DNA of 37,265 nt from CAXOVX01 sp964213345 (lineage in GTDB: Bacteria > Pseudomonadota > Alphaproteobacteria > Rickettsiales > Midichloriaceae): positions 1-37,265 of the forward strand of contig CAXOVX010000008.1 of assembly GCA_964213345.1 (NCBI GenBank), in the 5' to 3' direction. Below, piece after piece: positions 8,916 to 17,692 of this stretch (within the stretch, counting starts at the first letter, position 1; every line of letters starts with the position of its first letter). The notes under the pieces are model-generated. The model saw only the letters and a program-made list of their open reading frames with translations, did not search any database and was not told where the DNA came from. The translations under genes and the position numbers were made by a program.

Positions 8916-9542
8916 TTAAGCATAGTTGATATGATATGAGTGACAGATTGCTGTTGCCAATGCATCAGTTGCATCACTCAATTTGTGTATTTGAATACCA
9001 TTAGGCTGTTTTTGAAATTCTACCATGTTAGACGATTGCACTATTGTTTTAGTGCGGGGGTTTCGTACAATTTGTGCGTCTTGACATTTTTTTTGCGCTA
9101 CTGTAGCCTGTGGCAGCAATGAAAGTTCTGCAAGAGATTTATTCAAAAATAAACTTACCATCTTAGCAATTTGAACTTTATCCGCTTTTCCTGATCCTGT
9201 TATAGATTTTTTTATGGTGCTAGCTTGATATTCAACAGGCACTAACCCCTCTGCATAACACGCAAGCATAGCAGCTGTCCTAGCCTGTGCAAGCTTCAGC
9301 GAAGTTTCATAATTGCTATTTATGTAAGTGTTCTCAATGCTACAGTGATCTGGTTTATAGGTTTGTATTACGTGTCTTATCTGATCAAATATAGCACCCA
9401 ATCTTTTTGTAAGACCTACTTCGGTGTATAAATTATTAATGATACCTGCAGCAATATACTCCAATTGCGTCTTACTTTTTAAGACAACACCCCACCCTGT
9501 TCTTCTAAGCCCAGCATCTATTCCCAAAACAGTAATATTCAT
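8916..9542 (-). CDS. ruvC: Holliday junction resolvase RuvC with internal insertion
   Basis: RuvC nicks Holliday junctions moved by RuvAB during homologous recombination. Catalytic acidic residues are visible: Asp in GIDAGLRRTGWG (residue 9), Glu in SIENTYINSN (near 70) and the final Asp pair in SDATDALATAICH near the C-terminus. The length is 208 residues against about 157-175 usually. The excess is a segment of roughly 40-50 residues (LSLLPQATVAQ to QIHKLS) between KADKVQIAKMVSLFL and SDATDALA. The ORF lies 1 bp downstream of yebC and is probably cotranscribed with it. Its TAA (8916-8918) is 1 bp from the IS982 terminus. The insertion lies in frame and leaves the motifs intact, so activity may be retained. 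Confidence 0.92.
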   Translation of the reverse strand: MNITVLGIDAGLRRTGWGVVLKSKTQLEYIAAGIINNLYTEVGLTKRLGAIFDQIRHVIQTYKPDHCSIENTYINSNYETSLKLAQARTAAMLACYAEGLVPVEYQASTIKKSITGSGKADKVQIAKMVSLFLNKSLAELSLLPQATVAQKKCQDAQIVRNPRTKTIVQSSNMVEFQKQPNGIQIHKLSDATDALATAICHSYHINYA

Positions 9543-9543
9543 C

Positions 9544-10296
9544 TCATTCCATTTCCATCTTTTTAAGCACTTCTTCCGGAATTATGAAATTTCCCACAAC
9601 GCTTTGCACATCATCATTATCTTCCAGTATATCTATAAGCTTTAATATTTTACGTGCAGCCTCTAAGTCTAGCGTAACCATTATTGTAGGTTGCCATGTA
9701 ATTCTAGCACTTTGCGCTTCTTCGTATTTTTTTTCTAAGTGCTCCTTTATTGCATGGAAATCATCTACTTTACAGATAATCTCGTACCCATCAAAAACAC
9801 TCTGACAGTCATCTGCACCAGCTTCAAGTGCAGTATTCAACATTTGATCAGTAGTTGCTATACGACTTGGGTAAAATATAAGACCAATTTTATTAAACAT
9901 ATAGCTGACACTACCAGTTTCCCCTAAAGCACCACCATGCTTCGCAAATGCAGAACGAACTTCGCCTGCAGTCCTATTTCTACAGTCTGTCAGTCCTTCC
10001 ACTATAAATGCTGTTCCGTGTGGTCCATACCCTTCATAACGAACTTCTTCATAACTTTCTTTCGTATCCGTAGAAGTAGCTTTTTTAATTGCATTCTCAA
10101 TTTTATCTTTTGGCATATTAACTTCTTTTGCGTTCAATATTGCGACCCGCAACCTAGTATTTAATTTAGGATCTGGCAATCCTGAACGAACAGCCACCAT
10201 CACCTCCCGTATAATTTTTGTAAAAATCTTTGCACGTCTCTGATCTTGCGCTCCTTTACGATGCATTATGTTTTTGAATTTAGAATGACCTGCCAT
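9544..10296 (-). CDS. yebC: YebC/PmpR-family regulator or translation factor
   Basis: The 250-residue protein begins MAGHSKFKNIMHRKGAQD, the family signature, with the conserved NMPKDKIENAIKKA and YEGYGPHGTAFIVE blocks. Members have been described as DNA-binding regulators and more recently as factors that relieve ribosome stalling. It sits directly upstream of ruvC, with 1 bp between them, an arrangement common in bacteria. ATG at 10294-10296 gives the canonical N-terminus. It appears intact and full length. Confidence 0.95.
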   Translation of the reverse strand: MAGHSKFKNIMHRKGAQDQRRAKIFTKIIREVMVAVRSGLPDPKLNTRLRVAILNAKEVNMPKDKIENAIKKATSTDTKESYEEVRYEGYGPHGTAFIVEGLTDCRNRTAGEVRSAFAKHGGALGETGSVSYMFNKIGLIFYPSRIATTDQMLNTALEAGADDCQSVFDGYEIICKVDDFHAIKEHLEKKYEEAQSARITWQPTIMVTLDLEAARKILKLIDILEDNDDVQSVVGNFIIPEEVLKKMEME

Positions 10297-10344
10297 GTGA
10301 GCTTATCAGTTATCAACAATTTATAAAATTACCAGGAGACCAAA

Positions 10345-10418
10345 TGGAGCGGGTGATGGGGATCGAACCCACACAACCAGCTTGGAAGGCTGGGACTCTA
10401 CCATTGAGCTACACCCGC
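10345..10418 (-). tRNA. tRNA-Gly (anticodon TCC)
   Basis: On the minus strand the 7-bp acceptor stem GCGGGTG / CACCCGC closes a cloverleaf with D-arm AGCTCAATGGTAGAG, anticodon loop CTTCCAA (anticodon TCC) and T-loop GTTCGAT. The discriminator base is T and CCA is encoded at the 3' end (10345-10347). It lies in the divergent gap between yebC and the AsmA-like gene. Confidence 0.96.
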
Positions 10419-10574
10419 AGTAAATACCAACAAAGTAAACCATACTTACCCAATTAATCTATAATTCATGTTTATAAAATGTCAAATTGAATTATCATAC
10501 GTAAAGTATTAATTGATGACATATGAGTGCCAAAAAATAATAATGTTCTGTTTAAAAATGTGACGTATAAAGAA

Positions 10575-13500
10575 ATGCACGTTAGTAGTAAAATAAAACA
10601 AATTTTACAATATCTGCTTTTTGTAAACATCATGCTGTTTACATTAATGTTGGGGTTCATCTTCTTCATAGCAATACTGGGACCGGTAAATTCTCCATCT
10701 ACTGCGCACATATTGAATAAATTGCTAAATCGATATCTGCATGCATTTAGTATTGAAGCAAGTATAGAAAATGCTGATTGGCAATGGCAAGGTGCAGAGC
10801 GTGAATTAGTGCTACATCTACATAACATACGATTCAGTACTAAGACCACGAATTTAGAAAATAAAATGACGTTAATTGATAGGCAACCGATACAGCAGGA
10901 AAAAGACTTCATTTTACCAAAGCTAAAATTGGCAATTAATTTTAGAGCATTTTATACATCTGCTAAGGTTTTAAACGTTGTTATCGAAGATTATGATTTC
11001 CATTTTCAACCAAATATTGGAGTTACCACACCAACATCATTAAATACACAGCATTTTACATCACAGTCCTCAGATTTAGCACAATTAAAACGTTCAATTT
11101 TGAAGTGTCTTGTATCGCACATCAATTTTAATCTCAAGAATGTTAATTTACGCTTTTCTCTACCATCTTTTAACTCTTTGCTTGGTATTGATAAAAATGA
11201 GGTCAATTTAAAAATTATAGATATTGATATCAAAAAAGAGAATGTACCAGGAAATAATACACTTTTCCCCCTTGTTGTGTTGGTAAAGAGTAATATAGAA
11301 ATAGATAAAAAGTCCTCAGTGTTAAGTGCTGCTATTGATTTCAGCAAAGATGATAATCTGCCAATCCACTTGGAAGTGAATGAGTTAGATGGAGCAATTT
11401 TAGCACATTCACAAATCAGTTATTTAGAAAATGTTAGTGGAAATATGAGTGCAAAAATGGATATTCTCGTTAACAATGCAATGGCGATAGATAAAATCAC
11501 TTTTGCGCTAAGTGCTGATCAAGATAAATTGTTAACGGCCCAATTAGGATATCAAAATATTCTTATTGAAAAATTTCTTATTGAGGGATTATACGAAGGG
11601 CCAAGTGATACATTAGCGATAAAAAAAATCGATATCAGGACCAAACATAGAGAGTTATCGGTAGTAGGAGCATTCCAATATATAAAGTCTATGAATAAAT
11701 TTGATGGCAATATAAACCTTACAGGTGATTTATCTCGAGAGGAGATATACGAATATTGGCCGCGTAACATTGCTCCTAATACAAAAAAATGGCTAGAAAA
11801 ACATTTAATAGCAGGTGTTTTAAATGAAATGAAAATTGACTTCAAAACGGTACCAATCGTCCATGGTAAGAATAGTAACAGTGCATTACATCTCAGTGAC
11901 AGTGTCGTTGAAATCAACAATATAGTAGAAATGCAAGATGTCAAAATAGCGTATAATTTTGGTGTAGCTGCACTTGAATCTCCTCATCTAAAAATACATG
12001 CAGCGCCTAAGAATACGCTACTTACAGCACAAATTGGCAGATTAGGAGCAGTAGAGTTAAAGGATCTCAATGTACTCATTACTACTATTGACAAGACAAA
12101 GTCAGGTGTTCAAATTCATACAACTGCAAATGGTGACATAAAAGATTTAGTCGATACAGGTTTAGCGCATGTAAATAGAGAGTCATTAGCGCAATATTCA
12201 ATAGATATCCCAAAATTTGTTCCAAATAAGGTTACTACGGCGTTAGAAGCTTTTGTTCCATTTTCTGATAACACAACTACGCAACATGTAGCGATTACAA
12301 CATGCAACAAGGTTAAAAATTTACAATTTGCTGATAATTTCATACAAAATGTAAAAACAATAACAAGTGATAAATTTGAGATCTCTATCAGAGCTCTACA
12401 ACTGCGCATGAGTGGTCCGGTCGTTATAAATAGTAAAATACCTGCAATATTGTCATATCACAAATCGTTAACAAAAAATGATGTCCCATTAGAGCGCAAA
12501 GAAAGCAAAATAGTGCTAAATGCTATAGTAGAACCACAATGGCTTAAAGAGTTTGGGATAGATATAGATGGGTACGTTAAGGATAAAATTGATCTAAATG
12601 TTACAATACGAGATCTGAGTAAGTACTTGGAGTATATGGTGAAATTTGATTTGGCAAATAGTACTATTGATATTTCACCATTGGAAATTCATAAATTAAA
12701 AAGTGTAGAAGCAAATGCATATTTCTACCTGCAACAAGATAAAACATCTAAAATTACTAAAATTGTGGATTATGAAGTTAACTTACCTTCGTTATATAGT
12801 AAAGGTGGAGGTGTATTGAATGTAGATGGTAAATTGATCTCTTTAATTTCTAGTAGTAATAAATTTGCAGAACATAAATTTGGCTTTATTTATAAAAATC
12901 AAAATCACAAATTATCTTTAGAGCTAAATGGTGAAGGTATAGATTTAAGTTCAGTAAATTTTGGAAAAATTCTCGATATATTCAAAAAAAATAATGGTAG
13001 GATCAGGCAATATGAAGCAATAGATATTACCACAAACTTACAAAAGATTATTTTAAAAAATGGCCAAACTCTTGTTCATCCGGAATTTTCATTAACATGT
13101 AGTCACGATTTTTGTAAACAAATCTATTTTCGTGGATTTTTCGAAGAGCGTAAAGGGTATGTTACGATATTTTATGGGCATCCGGTACTTGCAATCACTT
13201 CCAACAATACTGGAGGGCTATTAAAAGGCATAGGGTTATCCAGCAATATTGAAAATGGTAGTTTGGATGTAAAACTTCAATTTACAAAAGAAGGAAACGT
13301 GGAAGGAATGCTTAGTATGGAAAATTTCAATATGCATAATTCTCCAATTTTATCTATACTATTCAAGATTGCTTCAATTAGTTCAAGTTTCGCGGCAATG
13401 CCGGGATTACTGAAGGGCTCAGGTATAAATTTTAGCGGACTAGAATGCCAGTTAAAATATCAAAAAGGAAATTTATTACATTTGAATAAATGTTATGCTA

Positions 13501-13823
13501 GTGGTAGCACTATGTTCATCAAAGGGAATGGTATTATTGATACACTAAATGACAGTGCTAAGTTCTCTGGCCTTATAATCCCAGTTCATATTATAAATAC
13601 AATATTTATGTTTGTAAAAAAGGTTTCGCCCCGCTTAGGTGATTTTTTACTAGGTATTGGGGGTAGTAAAGAAAGAGTAAATTTCGTGGTAGAAAAAAAT
13701 AAAGGGGGTAATATCAAGATTAGTTCCAATCCATTATCTATTATGATTCCTGGCCCTTTTGGTCAAATTTTTGACTCACAAAGTATGCAACAAGCGGAAG
13801 TAGCGGAGCTACCGGCTGAATAA
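10575..13823 (+). CDS. AsmA-like (YhdP/DUF3971-type) large membrane-anchored protein
   Basis: About 1082 residues begin with an N-terminal transmembrane helix (YLLFVNIMLFTLMLGFIFF) followed by a long beta-rich periplasmic region. Near the C-terminus are GGLLKGIGLSSNIENGSLD, LSILFKIASISSSFAAMPG and RLGDFLLGIGG, the pattern of the AsmA-like C-terminal region. Members are inner-membrane-anchored bridge proteins linked to envelope lipid transport and outer-membrane integrity; the exact substrate here is unknown. ATG 10575 places the helix close to the N-terminus. A GTG at 10527 in the same frame would add 16 residues. The reading frame is intact over 3.2 kb, in contrast to the decayed genes around it. 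It appears to be a single-gene unit. Confidence 0.8.
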   Translation: MHVSSKIKQILQYLLFVNIMLFTLMLGFIFFIAILGPVNSPSTAHILNKLLNRYLHAFSIEASIENADWQWQGAERELVLHLHNIRFSTKTTNLENKMTLIDRQPIQQEKDFILPKLKLAINFRAFYTSAKVLNVVIEDYDFHFQPNIGVTTPTSLNTQHFTSQSSDLAQLKRSILKCLVSHINFNLKNVNLRFSLPSFNSLLGIDKNEVNLKIIDIDIKKENVPGNNTLFPLVVLVKSNIEIDKKSSVLSAAIDFSKDDNLPIHLEVNELDGAILAHSQISYLENVSGNMSAKMDILVNNAMAIDKITFALSADQDKLLTAQLGYQNILIEKFLIEGLYEGPSDTLAIKKIDIRTKHRELSVVGAFQYIKSMNKFDGNINLTGDLSREEIYEYWPRNIAPNTKKWLEKHLIAGVLNEMKIDFKTVPIVHGKNSNSALHLSDSVVEINNIVEMQDVKIAYNFGVAALESPHLKIHAAPKNTLLTAQIGRLGAVELKDLNVLITTIDKTKSGVQIHTTANGDIKDLVDTGLAHVNRESLAQYSIDIPKFVPNKVTTALEAFVPFSDNTTTQHVAITTCNKVKNLQFADNFIQNVKTITSDKFEISIRALQLRMSGPVVINSKIPAILSYHKSLTKNDVPLERKESKIVLNAIVEPQWLKEFGIDIDGYVKDKIDLNVTIRDLSKYLEYMVKFDLANSTIDISPLEIHKLKSVEANAYFYLQQDKTSKITKIVDYEVNLPSLYSKGGGVLNVDGKLISLISSSNKFAEHKFGFIYKNQNHKLSLELNGEGIDLSSVNFGKILDIFKKNNGRIRQYEAIDITTNLQKIILKNGQTLVHPEFSLTCSHDFCKQIYFRGFFEERKGYVTIFYGHPVLAITSNNTGGLLKGIGLSSNIENGSLDVKLQFTKEGNVEGMLSMENFNMHNSPILSILFKIASISSSFAAMPGLLKGSGINFSGLECQLKYQKGNLLHLNKCYASGSTMFIKGNGIIDTLNDSAKFSGLIIPVHIINTIFMFVKKVSPRLGDFLLGIGGSKERVNFVVEKNKGGNIKISSNPLSIMIPGPFGQIFDSQSMQQAEVAELPAE

Positions 13824-13888
13824 AAGCCGATTATGGTGACATTTCCCCTCAATCCTGCAAAGTCTATAGCACAGCCGAACGTAGCGAT

Positions 13889-14134
13889 TTATAGGAGAGG
13901 AGGGAGATTAACAAGGTGCCATACCATGATTATACCAGCTGTATAAACTGCTGCTTCGAAGGAAATACTTCCCCAAGAGATAGTTGGTGATTGCAGGTAG
14001 TCCTCATTGCAGCACACTACAGTATCTTGGGATGAATAATAGGGAAACATCCCCTCAGGGCACTGCATATCATTCCAATGTTTGATCTGGGGCTTGCACA
14101 AATGGGGGCTCCTGAGTCTTCTTCGCAGCCTCAC
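13889..14134 (-). pseudogene. C-terminal remnant, possibly of the upstream membrane ORF
   Basis: The frame is the same as that of 14156-14704 and continues after its TAA. The N-terminal part (RLRRRLRSPHLCK) is unnatural, while the neighbouring frame reads ISEAAKKTQEPPFVQAP, so a shift near 14085-14110 is likely. From MQCPEGMFPYYSSQDTVVCC onward it looks genuine: a Cys-rich motif and a hydrophobic segment (AAVYTAGIIMVWHLV). No family was recognised. It ends about 65 bp from the end of the convergent AsmA-like gene. Confidence 0.4.
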
Positions 14135-14155
14135 TAATATAGCAGCGTAATCACC

Positions 14156-14704
14156 TTACTGTCTGTGTACATGGTTCCATTGGGAAATTATGCGCCCTCC
14201 TATTGCCATAGCCAAATGTCCTAATCCTTGTACTATAGACGCTAAATTTCGTACTATAGCACGAGGTACTAATGTTGCTGTATCAGCTGCTCTGAGCGCG
14301 CTATCGAAACCAGAAGCTAAAATCGTAGTTCCTTGAGCAGTAGCACCATGTCCTAGCCCCTTAAAAGCACCTAATACCACTTCCGTAGCGACGAAGTTCA
14401 TGTATACTTGGAGGAATATATGCGGATTTGAGGAGTAATCCATGGATTGCATTAGTACGTTATTCAACCCTATTCTTGCCACCGTTTCAAGAGCAGCTAA
14501 TGAACCACTTGCAATAATTTTTCCAGCAGACCTTAAATAATCTAAGGGGTTCTGATGTTGCGTGCCTCTAATCTCCTCATAGGTTGATTTTCCCTGTTCA
14601 AAAGTATGATATAAAATTCTACCTTCATCCGACAGCGTTGAGGCAACAAGTACTTGTATTAACATTCTTTTAGCTATGTCAGTGTAAGGTAAGTCTTGCC
14701 TCAT
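14156..14704 (-). CDS. Hypothetical, probably 5'-truncated membrane-associated protein
   Basis: The 182-residue ORF has alanine/glycine-rich helices (IIASGSLAALETVARIG, LGHLAMAIGG). The frame is open further upstream, to about 14797, and encodes YYILVPTALIAAAF, a likely membrane helix, but offers no ATG, GTG or TTG there. The ATG at 14704 thus cuts off a helix. The extended frame overlaps the end of the PI-PLC-like ORF, so the two may once have been one protein separated by a single frameshift near 14780. Function unknown. Confidence 0.45.
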   Translation of the reverse strand: MRQDLPYTDIAKRMLIQVLVASTLSDEGRILYHTFEQGKSTYEEIRGTQHQNPLDYLRSAGKIIASGSLAALETVARIGLNNVLMQSMDYSSNPHIFLQVYMNFVATEVVLGAFKGLGHGATAQGTTILASGFDSALRAADTATLVPRAIVRNLASIVQGLGHLAMAIGGRIISQWNHVHRQ

Positions 14705-14772
14705 TTTAGGAGTAAATGCTGCTGCTATCAGTGCGGTGGGGACGAGGATGTAGTAACTTTTTAGAGCGTCAG

Positions 14773-15699
14773 TTATCGTAACGCTCCAGTAAGCCTGGAA
14801 TCTTTAGATTCAATATGATCAAGACTTATTATGGTAACTCCATTTGTGCGCAATGATTGGATGTCTTCTTTAGTCATCTCTCCCCCAACTGGAATGATGC
14901 CACGAGAGTAACTGCCTATTCTACCTAAAAACGTTTTATCTTCTCCTACTTCGAACAGTTCGGTGGGATATCTACGTGGAATAGCGTAGCTGGGTCTAAC
15001 TTTCGCGATTGTGCCTGTACTAAAAGAATTTTTAAACTTACCTCCCCAATCACTGTGAAACATAAGTGCGCTACTCATAGTATTCTGAGGCATTAGGATA
15101 ATCTGTTTACCCATACCGGAGATATTATCTATGCTGGGCCAATTTCTACCAACTGCTCCTAAATCAGCTGGCGTAAAAATACTGGTGGTATTTAGTGTGC
15201 TTCTTACAATATTTTCTAATGTGCTTACAGGAGCAGAACCCAGATAATCTTCAAATTTTATTATTAATACTTCACTAGGATTCTTCATTAACCAATTATT
15301 GATTTCGTTTAGAGCATCGGACAATAAGCGGTTATAGCTCAAAATAGGAATTTTATTACATATTTCATGGCAAAGCCGTGCATCTCCATTGTCCCAGTGT
15401 ACATCTAACTCAATCCCTCTTACCCCAATATCTAATAATTCAGTTAAATTTAATGCCTGATTTGGCATAATTGAGCCGCTGCTGAGACTATTATACGCAT
15501 TATGTGCCAAAATTAGTGAAGTATCAGTTAACGGCACTGTCCTACTTGGTAGTATATCTATAGGAGGTGTGGATGAAATAAAATGATTCAGCGAAAGTTG
15601 GTAACTTCTTAAAAATTCACCTATACCCCCTTTTCTAATAATATTGCTGGCAATATCTTCAGCAAGTGACTCAACACTTTCTTCTTTGTCGTTTCTCAT
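14773..15699 (-). CDS. PI-PLC X-domain-like phosphodiesterase
   Basis: The 308-residue protein shows the TIM-barrel pattern of phosphatidylinositol-specific phospholipase C-like enzymes. It has LILAHNAYNS (first catalytic His, near 84), LLDIGVRGIELDVHW (Glu and Asp near 116-118), a second His in RLCHEIC (near 129), and NPSEVLIIKFEDYLG. These are the family's general acid/base and metal positions. No signal peptide is evident at MRNDKEESVESLAEDIAS. Secretion by another route, or a missing N-terminus, is possible. In intracellular bacteria such enzymes can act on host phosphoinositides or membranes; that role is an inference. It neighbours a divergent RTX-like gene and a decayed membrane ORF. 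The C-terminus may be truncated by frameshift. Confidence 0.7.
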   Translation of the reverse strand: MRNDKEESVESLAEDIASNIIRKGGIGEFLRSYQLSLNHFISSTPPIDILPSRTVPLTDTSLILAHNAYNSLSSGSIMPNQALNLTELLDIGVRGIELDVHWDNGDARLCHEICNKIPILSYNRLLSDALNEINNWLMKNPSEVLIIKFEDYLGSAPVSTLENIVRSTLNTTSIFTPADLGAVGRNWPSIDNISGMGKQIILMPQNTMSSALMFHSDWGGKFKNSFSTGTIAKVRPSYAIPRRYPTELFEVGEDKTFLGRIGSYSRGIIPVGGEMTKEDIQSLRTNGVTIISLDHIESKDSRLTGALR

Positions 15700-15875
15700 T
15701 TTAGCACCCCGTTAAACCCCTAATAGATTTTAATGTGACAGGGAATTGAGTATTTGTAAATAATTCTACTCTTTTTTTGCGACTTTTATCTAAGGAATGA
15801 ATTTGACTTTTAGCTTTATCTAAGGTACAAACTTATGTCTCAAATGAGATTTATGAAATCGTTATCGGAAGTCCT

Positions 15876-16661
15876 ATGATTACTTGTGATGTATCGCCAA
15901 TGAGTCGTTGTCCCCTTGGGAACATAGGGTTGTTAGATGGTAAAAGCGGGGCACAAGTAAGCGGTTACTGTAATGTCAAAGCAAAAGATTTTGAACAACT
16001 TGGAAAATCAGTCATATCTTCTACGGCAGCTCAAACATATTATCAATATTGGTGGGGTTTCACTACTATCAGGGATGGTACTAGGGGAACAGAGGATGGT
16101 GATGTTATTCATTTAGGTTTTAAAGGTGATTCAGTAGTAGCAGGTTTAGGTGATGATTTTATAGAAGTAGAAAATGAAGATATAACAGTTTATGCTGATG
16201 TATGGCCATTACCAGGTGGCGGGAATGATGTAATAGTCATAAGATGCAACAAGAACATATACGTGGAAGGGCATGGAGGTAGTGATCAATATTACATTAA
16301 CATACTACCAAAATTTGTAGATGCTGTTAAAGGTACAATCATAATAAGTGAATTACCTAGTAAAATTGACCACAATACCATTATATTTTGTGGGGCAAGT
16401 TTTAACCCTAACCCGCAGCAAGGTTATTTTGGTCTAAAGTTGTATAGGGGTGCAGGCGATTTGTTAATTTATCTAAATTATGCTGATGCGAGCAGTTCAC
16501 CCACAGAAGTCAGAGTGCGGAATTTTTGCGAGTATCAAAATTCTGATGAAAAACTCCTATATGCATTGGTGGATGGAGATGGTACGACGCTTCTTGCTGA
16601 TGAAATAAGCTGTGATAATTTAACAGAGCTGGTGTACCATGACTCTCATTTAGCAAGCTAA
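15876..16661 (+). CDS. RTX-like (haemolysin-type repeat) protein
   Basis: The 261-residue acidic protein has degenerate nonapeptide-type repeats: GTEDGDVIHLG, GDSVVAGLGDDFIEVEN, GGGNDVIVI and GHGGSDQYYIN, near residues 70-145. Such Gly/Asp repeats bind calcium in proteins exported by type I secretion. The frame is open upstream of the chosen ATG to about 15810 (EIYEIVIGSP precedes it) without a standard start, so the gene may be a 5'-truncated fragment of a larger exoprotein. It is divergent from the PI-PLC-like gene, with about 175 bp between, and 130 bp before an IS982 copy. The target or activity is unknown. Confidence 0.6.
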   Translation: MITCDVSPMSRCPLGNIGLLDGKSGAQVSGYCNVKAKDFEQLGKSVISSTAAQTYYQYWWGFTTIRDGTRGTEDGDVIHLGFKGDSVVAGLGDDFIEVENEDITVYADVWPLPGGGNDVIVIRCNKNIYVEGHGGSDQYYINILPKFVDAVKGTIIISELPSKIDHNTIIFCGASFNPNPQQGYFGLKLYRGAGDLLIYLNYADASSSPTEVRVRNFCEYQNSDEKLLYALVDGDGTTLLADEISCDNLTELVYHDSHLAS

Positions 16662-16790
16662 TTACATATCTAGATAAAAGCACGTTAGGTGTGTGTTGGA
16701 TGGGAAGGGGTGTTTTTTTATGGACGTTCACTAAAGGGGAAATGATAAACTAAACGCAATTCAATATATTCCAACAAAGATACATTTTTA

Positions 16791-17692
16791 AACCCCAATT
16801 CAGGATTAAGAAGTGGGAGAAATGAGGTATTGACGTAGGTTACAAGATATATCATAGGTATTTCATATATATTTTTATCATGAAACATTTACATAAGAGA
16901 GCATTGTCTGATATTACACCACATTGTACACCGACAAGAGTCCCAGGGATGCGATATTCCGAGATCATGATTATTGTATTATTATACCATCAATCACCAT
17001 GTAAAAATTTTAAGTATTTTTACAATAGTTATGCAACCCTCTTATAATCGTTTTATAGAACTAAAAAGTTGTGTATTAGCGCATTTAGCACTATTACTTG
17101 AGTGGTATTGTCATGGAGCGAGGGACACCGGAATATCATACGTAGATTCAACGCCAATAGCCGTTTGTCATCCAAAAAGTAAGGTATTTGCGGGAATTGC
17201 GAAGATCGGCAAGACTACTAAAGGTTGGCTTTACGGGTTTAAACTGCATCTGATAATTAATGAGAAAGGGGAAATACAATCTCTTCAATTAACAGCAGGA
17301 AATGTTGATGATAGAGAACCAGTGCTATACCTAGCAAAACGCTTAACTGGGTTACTTCTTGGCGATAAGGGATACATAAAACAAGAATTATTTCATGAAT
17401 CGTATGAAAAAGAAGTAAAATTGATTACCGGCATCAAAAAAGGTATGATAAATAAACTTATGCTTTTATTTGAAAAAATCTTACTCAGAAAACGTTCTAT
17501 AATTGAAACGAGTTTTTCAGTACTTAAGCGCTATTTCGAACTCGAACATACTCGCCATAGGTCAATTTGGAACGTATTGTACATATCTTCTCAACTTTAC
17601 TCTCTTATTGTGCTTGAAACCTACTAAACCCGCCATCAATACTTCGTTCTAATCCCAAACTGGAGTTTGTAATCTTATCCATGCTTCGGGTT
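16791..17692 (+). mobile_element. IS982-family insertion sequence, copy 2
   Basis: The left end is AACCCCAATTCAGGATTAAG at 16791. The right end, ATCCATGCTTCGGGTT, ends at 17692 and is its imperfect inverse. The 902-bp length is shorter than the 971-996 bp of copies 1 and 3, consistent with deletion in the 5' half. The right TIR supplies the last base of the mrdA stop codon. Confidence 0.75.
16974..17627 (+). pseudogene. IS982 transposase, N-terminally damaged (copy 2)
   Basis: The ORF encodes the catalytic part: YVDSTPIAVCH, FAGIAKIGKTTKGWL, LTAGNVDDREPV, LLLGDKGYIKQE and RKRSIIET, containing the DDE residues. The family usually has about 290 residues. Here 217 are in frame, and the N-terminus (MYYYTINHHVK) is not family-like, so the 5' end is lost or shifted. 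The sequence is clearly diverged from copies 1 and 3 and groups with the fragments at 7615 and 27965. Confidence 0.75.
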
